Positions 1 to 6,015 of a stretch of DNA of 10,550 bases are shown one piece after another. The stretch is from contig JAHFDU010000071.1 of NCBI GenBank assembly GCA_023248835.1, positions 1 to 10,550 on the forward strand, read 5' to 3'. The first letter of the stretch is position 1. Each line of letters opens with the position of its first letter. The translations under genes and the position numbers were made by a program. The notes under the pieces are model-generated. The model was not told the DNA's origin. It did no database searches and was given only the letters and a program-made list of their open reading frames with translations. The stretch comes from Myxococcales bacterium (lineage in GTDB: Bacteria; Myxococcota_A; Polyangia; Palsa-1104).

Positions 1-152
1 TTTTCTGTTGCGTCGGCGGCAAGAGCCTTAGCAATTTCCGCTTCACTTGGCGTTTCAGTCTTCGGAGCAGGCGCCGGCGTCTCGGCGAATGCAACGGCGG
101 CAAGCGAGAGCAAGCAACCAGCGATCAGGATTGTCGCGATCAGGTCTCTCAC
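1..152 (-). CDS. Exported small protein, N-terminal part only, coupled to the metal ABC permease
   Basis: Only the first 50 codons are inside the window; the gene runs off the left edge. It starts at a GTG (152-150) whose bases overlap the permease stop codon as GTGA, with an AGG-type ribosome site a few bases upstream. The peptide begins MRDLIATILIAGCLLSLAAV and continues to AFA followed by ET, a good signal peptidase I site near residues 22-24. A Pro/Ala/Glu-rich stretch (PAPAPKTE) follows, typical of a linker at the start of a mature exported protein. An I-A-G-C lipobox also occurs at residues 10-13, but the hydrophobic core continues past the Cys, so signal peptidase I cleavage looks more likely. 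Its place at the end of a metal-transporter operon hints at a periplasmic role linked to metal uptake, but the family cannot be named from this fragment. Confidence 0.72.
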   Translation of the reverse strand, partial: MRDLIATILIAGCLLSLAAVAFAETPAPAPKTETPSEAEIAKALAADATE

Positions 153-1009
153 CGGTTGCCTCGCATGCGCAAACGCAAGAGCGCCGGCAACAAAAACAGC
201 GAGGCAGTGATCACCATCGCCGCACCAGTGGGCAGCGACCACCGATAAGAGGCGTAATAGCCAAACGCTGCCGAAAGAACACCGACGGCAATCGAGATCG
301 CAAACGCCATCCGCAATCGATCCGCGACGAGCAAACCAACTGCCGGCGGAATCACCATAAAAGCAAATACCGGCAACGCGCCAATCGCGCGGGTCGACAC
401 CGAAATGCTGACGGCAAAAGTGAGATAGAGAAGCAGGTTCCAAAAGCGCGCCGGCAACCCGAGAGTACGCGCCATTTCTGCGTCGAAAGAGACAAAAAGG
501 AACTCTTTGCCGAACAAGACGTGCAGCAGTGCGACCACCAGCAGCGCACAGGCCATCAGCAGCAGCTGCTCGGGTGGCACCGTGACTGAATTTCCGTAGA
601 GCAAACCTGTCACCTCGTGCGCTTCGCGGGTGATGCGTTCGCTCGACAGAATTAAGATGACGCTGGCGGCGGCGATCAAATAGCCGAGGCCAACGACGGT
701 TTCACTGGCGAGACGGCGGCGACCAATGTTGAGCGAAAACAGCACGGCACCGAGAGCGGCGAAGGCACCGGCAAACAGCAGTGGATGCAGATAGAACGGA
801 GCATGGTGCGGATCGGTCGCCGCCGCAGACGCCACCCAAAACGAGACCGCAACGCCCACCCCCGACATTTGCGAAATCGCAGCGGAGACAAACACGATGC
901 GCTTGAGCAGAATGTAAACGCCGACGAACGAGCAAAGAATCGCCGCCAGGGTCGCCGCCAAAAGCGCGTCGCGCCAGAATTCGAAATTTTGAAAAAAATC
1001 CGCGGTCAC
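149..1009 (-). CDS. Metal ABC transporter permease, ZnuB/MntB-like (ABC-3 family)
   Basis: A 286-aa inner-membrane permease that would form the channel of a zinc- or manganese-type ABC importer. Hydrophobic segments lie at about residues 15-35, 42-61, 74-95, 103-122, 146-167, 186-205, 212-229, 235-251 and 262-279. The second half carries the family pattern: FDAEMARTLGLP (175-186) on the cytoplasmic side, then RAIGALPVFAFMVIPPA (207-223), and the SLPTGA turn near 258-263. A short DPHH loop (66-69) may face the periplasm. The start is a GTG whose bases overlap the ATPase stop (GTGA at 1006-1009), and its own stop overlaps the next GTG in the same way. Family assignment is firm. The metal (Zn, Mn or Fe) cannot be told from sequence, and no gene for a substrate-binding protein is visible in the window. 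Confidence 0.93.
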   Translation of the reverse strand: MTADFFQNFEFWRDALLAATLAAILCSFVGVYILLKRIVFVSAAISQMSGVGVAVSFWVASAAATDPHHAPFYLHPLLFAGAFAALGAVLFSLNIGRRRLASETVVGLGYLIAAASVILILSSERITREAHEVTGLLYGNSVTVPPEQLLLMACALLVVALLHVLFGKEFLFVSFDAEMARTLGLPARFWNLLLYLTFAVSISVSTRAIGALPVFAFMVIPPAVGLLVADRLRMAFAISIAVGVLSAAFGYYASYRWSLPTGAAMVITASLFLLPALLRLRMRGNR

Positions 1010-1806
1010 GCTCCGGTCCTCGGCCGATCGCTCGCCAATGCCGAGCCAGCGTCACATTCATGCTCGACGAAAATCACCGCGTGACCGTCGACACTGCGCA
1101 CTGCGATCGGGTGACCGTAAATCTCGGTCAACCGCTCGGAAGTCAGAATCTGTTCGCGCGATCCCACGATCACCGGAATATTTCTCCCCGGCACCAGCAC
1201 CAACCAGCGGGCGTAGTCACTGACCGCGCCGAGCTGGTGGCTCACCATGATGATCGCCATGTTGCGCGAAGTAAACGACGCGACCAGATCGAGCAGCGAT
1301 CGCTCCGACGGCAAATCCATGCCAGTGGTTGGTTCGTCGAGCACCAAGATCTCGGGATCGCCGGTGAGCGCGCGCGCAACCAGCACGCGCTGGCGCTGCC
1401 CTCCCGAAAGTGTGTGATAGAGCCGATCGCATAGATCGCTCGATCCAACTTCGGCAAGCGCAGCGCGCGCCCTTTCGCAATCAACGCGCCCGGCGCGCCT
1501 CCCCGGTCCAAGCAAGCCATAGCGCCCCATCAAGACGATTTCGAGTGCGGTGAGCGGAAATGAGACGTCTACCGACTCGCGTTGCGGCACATAGCCGAAG
1601 CGGGGACGCCGCCGATTCGGAAACCGCAAATGGCCCGACAGCGGTGGCAACAAGCCAAGCATTGTTCGTACCAGTGTGGTTTTTCCAGAGCCGTTCGGCC
1701 CGACGACGCCGAGAAACGACCCCGCCGCCAGTGTGAGATCAAGCGCAGGCAAGACCGGATCGCGATCATAACCGACGACAACCTGTTCAAACTCCAGAAC
1801 GTTCAT
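1006..1806 (-). CDS. Metal ABC transporter ATP-binding protein, ZnuC/MntA-like
   Basis: The cytoplasmic ATPase of the metal importer, 266 aa from the chosen ATG. All ABC motifs are present in order: Walker A GPNGSGKTT (36-44), Q-loop Gln75 in YVPQ, signature LSGGQ (133-137), Walker B ILVLDEP (153-159) with catalytic Glu158, D-loop TGMD (161-164), and switch His190 in VSH. The PQRESVDVSFPLTA segment after the Q-loop is typical of the zinc/manganese subfamily. A C-terminal tail (about 232-266) is rich in His, Asp and Glu. I start at the ATG at 1806 because a GGAG sits 5 bases upstream; an in-frame GTG at 1812 would overlap that ribosome site and add only two residues. It is the first gene of the operon and overlaps the permease by four bases. 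Confidence 0.93.
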   Translation of the reverse strand: MNVLEFEQVVVGYDRDPVLPALDLTLAAGSFLGVVGPNGSGKTTLVRTMLGLLPPLSGHLRFPNRRRPRFGYVPQRESVDVSFPLTALEIVLMGRYGLLGPGRRAGRVDCERARAALAEVGSSDLCDRLYHTLSGGQRQRVLVARALTGDPEILVLDEPTTGMDLPSERSLLDLVASFTSRNMAIIMVSHQLGAVSDYARWLVLVPGRNIPVIVGSREQILTSERLTEIYGHPIAVRSVDGHAVIFVEHECDAGSALASDRPRTGA

Positions 1807-1846
1807 CCACACTCCACAATACCGCCAGCCACATTCGTGCTAAGAC

Positions 1847-1862
1847 GTTCTGGCCTCAGAAC
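1847..1862. promoter_or_regulatory. Perfect 6+4+6 inverted repeat upstream of the metal ABC operon
   Basis: GTTCTG (1847-1852) and CAGAAC (1857-1862) are perfect reverse complements around a 4-base centre. The repeat ends about 40 bases before the ATPase ATG and lies between that gene and the AT-rich core of the divergent intergenic region. This is a natural place for an operator controlling the transporter, or for a small hairpin in its 5' leader. It does not match a Zur, Fur or MntR consensus that I recognise. The repeat is seen directly; the role is inference. Confidence 0.4.
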
Positions 1863-1880
1863 TTATTCATGCAGACGTCC

Positions 1881-1910
1881 ATTTTGGCAACAACATAATC
1901 ATATAATCAC
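1881..1910. promoter_or_regulatory. AT-rich divergent promoter region between the metal ABC operon and the cupin gene
   Basis: The 157 bases between the two divergent genes contain an AT-rich core unlike the surrounding DNA. It holds a TATAAT at 1902-1907 on the plus strand and two copies of ATAATCA (1895-1901 and 1903-1909) spaced by 8 bases. No convincing plus-strand -35 hexamer lies at normal spacing: TTGGCA at 1884-1889 leaves only a 12-base spacer. For the minus strand, TTGCCA (1890-1885) with a 17-base spacer reaches AATAAG (1867-1862), which is weak. Promoters in both directions are expected here, but exact boxes are uncertain. Confidence 0.35.
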
Positions 1911-1963
1911 TGTTCAGTTGACGCCGATTCGCTGGCGCGTACAATGCCGCACGGAGGTTCCAC

Positions 1964-2320
1964 ATGGAGACAACCAGGAAAAGCATTAGCAACCCAGATG
2001 AAACTCGCAACTTCCCCAAGGGAAAGCTCGACGTCGTCAAGCTCGGCGACCTCACCTTCGGCAAGGCTACATTCGAGCCAGGCTGGAAGTGGTCCGAGTG
2101 CGTCAAGCCGACTGCGGGAACCAAGAGTTGCATGGTGAATCACAACGGTTTTGTGGTCTCAGGCCGCATGCACATCAAGATGGACGACGGCACCGAAACC
2201 GAGATTGGCCCGGGCGATGTCTTCGTTTGCCCGCCTGGCCATGACGCCTGGATCGTGGGCAACGAACCCTGTGTTGCCTACGACTTCGCTGGGGCGGCCA
2301 CCTACGCAACCAAGGCCTGA
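1964..2320 (+). CDS. Small single-domain cupin protein
   Basis: A 118-aa protein of the RmlC-like cupin fold, probably cytoplasmic as there is no signal peptide. A strong GGAGG (1953-1957) sits 6 bases before the ATG. The second cupin motif is clear: GPGDVFVCPPGHDAWIVGN (82-100), including His93. In the first motif the usual HxH(x)3-4E metal ligands are not present; the matching stretch reads GWKWSECVKP (40-49), followed by Cys56 and His60 before the VVSGRMHIKMDDG beta hairpin. This belongs to a recognisable group of small cupins with a W-x-W-S-x-x-V-K-P signature; their substrate is not known to me. It is divergent from the metal transporter operon, so a shared regulator is possible but unproven. 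Confidence 0.85.
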   Translation: METTRKSISNPDETRNFPKGKLDVVKLGDLTFGKATFEPGWKWSECVKPTAGTKSCMVNHNGFVVSGRMHIKMDDGTETEIGPGDVFVCPPGHDAWIVGNEPCVAYDFAGAATYATKA

Positions 2321-2402
2321 AAGATACTCAGGTCGGAGTGTTGGTGTCGACTCAGGGTGATACATCCGGCCGGCGGAGCCCGCGGTTGCTTGGCTTTTTC
2401 AG

Positions 2403-2474
2403 AGCGGGAGAAGGGACTTGAACCCTCGACGTCCACCTTGGCAAGGTGGCACTCTACCACTGAGTTACTCCCGC
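2403..2474 (-). tRNA. tRNA-Gly with GCC anticodon
   Basis: A complete 72-base cloverleaf on the minus strand. The acceptor stem pairs GCGGGAG (2474-2468) with CTCCCGC (2410-2404), with a T at the discriminator position. The D arm contains AGTGGTAGAG, the anticodon stem CCACC/GGTGG encloses the loop TTGCCAA with anticodon GCC, and the T arm has the TTCAAGT loop with one G-U pair at its base. The 3' CCA is not encoded (the following bases read CTG), so it must be added by a nucleotidyltransferase. A strong promoter lies just upstream (2490-2517). I see no convincing terminator downstream. Confidence 0.97.
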
Positions 2475-2489
2475 ATTTTTGGCTGCTCA

Positions 2490-2517
2490 ACCCTAGCGAA
2501 TTTCGATTCGCTGTCAA
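2490..2517 (-). promoter_or_regulatory. Sigma-70 type promoter of tRNA-Gly with palindromic spacer
   Basis: On the minus strand a perfect TTGACA (-35, 2517-2512) is followed by a 16-base spacer and TAGGGT (-10, 2495-2490). Transcription should start around 2482-2484, giving a leader of about 8-10 bases before the mature tRNA 5' end at 2474, as expected for a single tRNA unit. TAGGGT is a weak match to TATAAT, but such -10 boxes are common for stable RNA genes. The spacer (2496-2511) is itself a perfect inverted repeat: GCGAAT, TTCG, ATTCGC. The -35 box lies only ten bases beyond the stop codon of the aminopeptidase gene. Confidence 0.72.
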
Positions 2518-2527
2518 GCCTCAAGCA

Positions 2528-5125
2528 CTACTCTTTTAGCAGTTTTGGCAACGTTGCGGCTTCGCGTCGCTTGTAGTCGACGCACATGTCGATCGACGAC
2601 AGTGCTTGTCGCAGGCTGCGCTCACCCGACTCGACATGGTGCGCTGGATCGGCAAAAAAATGGTTGATGTCAGCCCGCGTCTTAGGATCGCAAAAACCGC
2701 CGAGCGCGCGCACGACTCGGACCATGGCGCCGGGCATGCGCCGGTTGAGTTCAGCAAAATGCGTTTTCAAGAAAACCCAAGTCGCCTGGCGCGCCCGCGC
2801 GTTGCCCAGGAGCACGCGCAAAAGCCGGAATAGATCTTGGCTGCGCACCTCTTTTCCCTCGAGCCGCGTCAGGGTTCGCGCCACCAGCTTCGGATCCTCA
2901 ACGGCGCCAAGTGCCAGTAACAGGCGATCGGCGTCCTCTGGCGCCAGCGGACCTGCCAGCGCAGCCACCATTTCGTCGTAGCGCCGTCCGTCGGCCATGC
3001 TGGCGCCGAGCGGCGCCACCACATCCGCGACCGTTCCGTCGAGTAAAGCCGAATTCTTCAACAGATCCGAAAACAGCGTCCTCACCTCGACCATCAGTTG
3101 CGGCCACCGTCCGATACGTACCAGCAGCTCAGCCAGCGCAGCGGCGCGCATGCGGTCGGCTTGCGACTTGTTGGCTTTGCCGAGAGACGGAGCGATCGGA
3201 CCAAATTCGCGTTGCACCCAGCGCGTCAAGAGCGCTTCATCGCGCTCCCGGCTATCGAGAAAATCGTCGTAGACAAATTGCAGCGCTGCCGAAGCGGAAT
3301 CGATCACCAGATACGAGGCGTCCTGTTTGAGTACGGAAATCATCGCAAACACATCGCCGAGCTTGACGTGGCCGGCCTCGGCCAAAGCCACGGTATCGCC
3401 GAGTAGCGCCAACCGTTCAGCAGTGGACAGCCCTGGCGCTTCACTCTTGAGTGCCGCGAAACTCTTGCTGTCATAGCGGACGCGAAAATAGCCGGTCGCA
3501 TCGCTGTTGCCATCGACCCACGACACACAATGATCAAAAAACAGGTCGTCGCTCTTTTCGGTCAGCAGCGTGCAGGTGACCTGTTTGCCAGCACGAACGC
3601 AAATTGGAATCATCCAGGTTTGCGGTTTGGCGCGTTTGGCCTCGCCGCCGCGAACAAAGAAGCGGTGTTGTTCGAGCAGCACACGCGTCTTGCCGCCGCG
3701 ACAGCTCAAGCTGAGCTCCACTTCGGGAAACCCCGGCTGCTCAAACCAGCCCTGCGCCACTTCCATCACCGGCTTGTCGGTGACGGTGCGCAGCGATCGC
3801 AACAGATCTTCGGTGGTGGCGTTCTTCTCGGCGTGCGCTGCGATGTATTGCGCCACTCCACGACGAAACGCCTCCTCGCCAACATATTTCTCGAGCATCC
3901 GAATCACCGCCGAGCCCTTGAGATAGGTGATGTTGTCGAAATTCTCCTCTGCTTCTTCCGGCGTACGCACCGGCACACGAACGGGATGGGTGGTGGCGAA
4001 CGCGTCGTCTGAAAGCGCGCGCTGGGTGTCGGCAACAAATTGCTCCCACACTTTCCATTCGGGTTGTATCTCGTCGACAACCTTGTTTTCCATCCAGCTG
4101 GCAAACGCTTCGTTGAGCCACAGATCGTCCCACCAGCGCATGGTCACCAAATCGCCGAACCACTGGTGCGCCATTTCGTGCGCCACCACAAATGCGACGT
4201 TGCGTTGCGATTCCGCACTTGCGCTTTTCGGATCGATCAGCAGCCGCACTTCACGAAAAAAAATCGCGCCGGCATTTTCCATCGCGCCCGCTTCAAAATC
4301 GGGAACGGCCACCAGGTCGAGTTTTCCATACGGATAGCGGACGCCAAAATACTTCTCGAAGCGCGGCAGCATCTCTTTGGCTAGGTTGAGCGCGTAGCTG
4401 CCAAACTTGGTCTGACCGGGCGCTGCGAACAACCGAACCGGCACATCACCGACGCGGGCCTCGATGTGTTCAAACGGCCCAACCGCGAGTGCAACCAAGT
4501 AGGTCGAAATCGGCGGCGTCTCGGCGAAACGCACCACTTTGGTTGCACCACCCTGCTCTGTGTTCTCCTCGATCACAGCTCCATTTGAAATCGCCACGTC
4601 GCCGACGGGAATGCGAACCGTCATGGCAAAGCGCGCTTTGAATGCAGGCTCATCGAAACAGGGAAAAGCGCGTCGCGCATCGGTCGCTTCGAACTGGGTC
4701 GCTGCATAGTCATGCCCGCCCGACTGCGAACGATAAAACCCGCGCAGCTGGTCGTTCAGCTCTCCCGACCAAGAGATGAAAATCTCCACCGTGCCGGGCG
4801 CAACCGGTGACGGCAGTTCGAGTACGATGGTTTGATCGCTGCCCGGCCTCACTTTGGCGGCCACGCCGCCCACCGAAGCCGCGAGGATCTTCAGATCCAC
4901 CGCGTGCAGCGCGATCGTCTTGCTGGCGGCAGCGACCTGAACGCGGATGGTTTCGCGCCCAGTGAAAGTGTGCGCGCGCAGATCGGGCGACCATTCAATG
5001 CTGTAGCGTTCCGGTCGTATCGATTCCGGTAAACGCGATTGAGCCATCGCAGAGGTCGCCACCAAAAGCCCGAGAAACATCGCCGTTCGCATGGCCGGCG
5101 ACAATACCGCAAGCCGACGCTTCAC
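2528..5125 (-). CDS. Secreted M1-family zinc aminopeptidase with ERAP1-like C-terminal domain
   Basis: An 865-aa metallopeptidase that removes N-terminal residues from peptides. An N-terminal signal peptide is visible: basic start (MKRR), hydrophobic core MFLGLLVATSA, and AMA cleavage before Gln29, so it probably acts in the periplasm or outside the cell. The M1 hallmarks are all intact. GAMEN exopeptidase motif is at 280-284. The zinc site HEMAH (316-320) has its third ligand Glu339 in NEAF, giving HExxH-x18-E. The catalytic Tyr is Tyr401 in ITYLKG. The beta-sandwich N-domain spans about 30-230 and the helical ERAP1-like domain about 530-850. The start used is GTG (5125); an in-frame ATG at 5092 (residue 12) would also leave a usable signal peptide, and neither has a strong ribosome site. 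It is divergent from the BKACE gene, with only 44 bases between the starts. Confidence 0.94.
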   Translation of the reverse strand: MKRRLAVLSPAMRTAMFLGLLVATSAMAQSRLPESIRPERYSIEWSPDLRAHTFTGRETIRVQVAAASKTIALHAVDLKILAASVGGVAAKVRPGSDQTIVLELPSPVAPGTVEIFISWSGELNDQLRGFYRSQSGGHDYAATQFEATDARRAFPCFDEPAFKARFAMTVRIPVGDVAISNGAVIEENTEQGGATKVVRFAETPPISTYLVALAVGPFEHIEARVGDVPVRLFAAPGQTKFGSYALNLAKEMLPRFEKYFGVRYPYGKLDLVAVPDFEAGAMENAGAIFFREVRLLIDPKSASAESQRNVAFVVAHEMAHQWFGDLVTMRWWDDLWLNEAFASWMENKVVDEIQPEWKVWEQFVADTQRALSDDAFATTHPVRVPVRTPEEAEENFDNITYLKGSAVIRMLEKYVGEEAFRRGVAQYIAAHAEKNATTEDLLRSLRTVTDKPVMEVAQGWFEQPGFPEVELSLSCRGGKTRVLLEQHRFFVRGGEAKRAKPQTWMIPICVRAGKQVTCTLLTEKSDDLFFDHCVSWVDGNSDATGYFRVRYDSKSFAALKSEAPGLSTAERLALLGDTVALAEAGHVKLGDVFAMISVLKQDASYLVIDSASAALQFVYDDFLDSRERDEALLTRWVQREFGPIAPSLGKANKSQADRMRAAALAELLVRIGRWPQLMVEVRTLFSDLLKNSALLDGTVADVVAPLGASMADGRRYDEMVAALAGPLAPEDADRLLLALGAVEDPKLVARTLTRLEGKEVRSQDLFRLLRVLLGNARARQATWVFLKTHFAELNRRMPGAMVRVVRALGGFCDPKTRADINHFFADPAHHVESGERSLRQALSSIDMCVDYKRREAATLPKLLKE

Positions 5126-5158
5126 GCTCGCCGAAAATTGTGATGCTATGCGGAATAC

Positions 5159-5164
5159 AAGGAG
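5159..5164 (+). promoter_or_regulatory. Ribosome binding site that fixes the BKACE start
   Basis: AAGGAG ends 5 bases before the ATG at 5170. It lies downstream of the in-frame GTG at 5140, so it supports the shorter 281-aa protein whose N terminus (MSKVIITCAVTGA) matches the usual start of the family. Confidence 0.75.
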
Positions 5165-5169
5165 CCGAG

Positions 5170-6015
5170 ATGAGCAAGGTCATCATCACCTGCGCAGTCA
5201 CTGGAGCTGTCACCACGAAAAAGCAGTGCGCCGCAATTCCCTACTCTGCCGTCGAAATTGCCGAGGAGTGCCGGCGCGCCTACGAAGCCGGCGCTGCAGT
5301 GGTGCACGTTCATGGCCGCAGCGACGATGGTCAACCGTCGTATGATGCCGCCGTTTTCGTCGCCTACAAACGCGAGATCGAAAAACGCTGTCCGGTGATC
5401 ATCAATTTCTCGACCGGCGCGGTGGGCCTTGCCAAAGAGCAGCGCATTGGTCATGTACTGCAGACGCGGCCGCACATTGGCGCGCTCAACATGGGGTCGA
5501 TGAACTACGCCAAGTATTCAGCGACGAAAAAATCGTTCGTTTTTTCTTTCGTCTTTCAAAATCCCTTCGACGAAATCATCTACTACCTAAAAGCGATGAC
5601 CGAGATCGGAGTGCGCCCCGAGTGCGAAGTATTCGACACCGGGCACGTCGCCTCGCTCGAGCCGCTCATCGACATGGGCCTTTTGAAGCCGCCGTACGAC
5701 ATCAACTTGGTGATGGGTGTCATGGGCGGCATGCCGGCGACACCCGATCACTTGGCGTTCTTGGCGGCGCATCTACCGAAGGGATCGGTGTGGAAAACCA
5801 CGCCGGTCAGCCACTCCACTTGGCCGCTGACCTCGATGGCCCTCGGCATGGGCGGCAACATCCGCGTCGGTCTCGAGGACAATTTCTATTTGCCGTCAGG
5901 GGAAATGGTAAAATCCAACGGCGATCTAGTCGCCCACGCGGCCAGCATGGCGCACGCCGCCGGCCGCACGCCTGCGACAGTAGCAGAAGCCAAGGCGACA
6001 CTTGGCCTGGCGTAG
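5170..6015 (+). CDS. Beta-keto acid cleavage enzyme (BKACE, DUF849 / Kce family)
   Basis: A 281-aa cytoplasmic TIM-barrel enzyme. Characterised members condense a beta-keto acid with acetyl-CoA and split it into a CoA ester plus acetoacetate; the founding member, Kce, acts on 3-keto-5-aminohexanoate in lysine fermentation. Zinc ligands His46 and His48 lie in VVHVHGR and Glu236 in RVGLEDN (232-238). The catalytic Arg232 and Asp237 are present, as is the NFSTGA segment with Ser81. Position 14, a Glu in Kce (TGAETT) that as I recall contacts the substrate amino group, is Val here (TGAVTT). The usual G-R-x-x-x-P segment reads SHSTWP (214-219). A substrate other than the amino-keto acid is therefore likely. 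It begins a plus-strand unit and overlaps the next gene by 14 bases. Confidence 0.9.
   Translation: MSKVIITCAVTGAVTTKKQCAAIPYSAVEIAEECRRAYEAGAAVVHVHGRSDDGQPSYDAAVFVAYKREIEKRCPVIINFSTGAVGLAKEQRIGHVLQTRPHIGALNMGSMNYAKYSATKKSFVFSFVFQNPFDEIIYYLKAMTEIGVRPECEVFDTGHVASLEPLIDMGLLKPPYDINLVMGVMGGMPATPDHLAFLAAHLPKGSVWKTTPVSHSTWPLTSMALGMGGNIRVGLEDNFYLPSGEMVKSNGDLVAHAASMAHAAGRTPATVAEAKATLGLA

Noticed and set aside
47..589. Plus-strand frame of 180 codons opposite the metal permease
   Set aside because: It is a low-complexity Arg/Gln-rich shadow of the permease gene, with no ribosome site or recognisable domain.
1884..1907. TTGGCA and TATAAT as a promoter for the cupin gene
   Set aside because: The spacer is only 12 bases, too short for a sigma-70 promoter; the TATAAT is kept only as part of a general promoter region.
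2326..2357. Repeated ACTCAGG after the cupin gene
   Set aside because: Two copies of a 7-mer in a short gap are too little to call a repeat element.
2366..2396. Possible terminator with GC-rich hairpin (GCGG-AGC-CCGC) followed by a short T run
   Set aside because: The stem is only four pairs and the T run begins about 11 bases after it, so it does not meet the usual form of an intrinsic terminator for the cupin gene.
2302..2539. Open frames across the tRNA on both strands (peptides containing SVVECHLAKVDVEGSSPFSR and GLEPSTSTLARW)
   Set aside because: These are the well-known false peptides obtained by translating a tRNA-Gly gene; the region forms a complete cloverleaf.
5140..5169. Longer BKACE start at GTG 5140 adding MMLCGIQGAE
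   Set aside because: The AAGGAG at 5159-5164 lies downstream of that start and serves the ATG at 5170, and the extra residues do not resemble the family N terminus.
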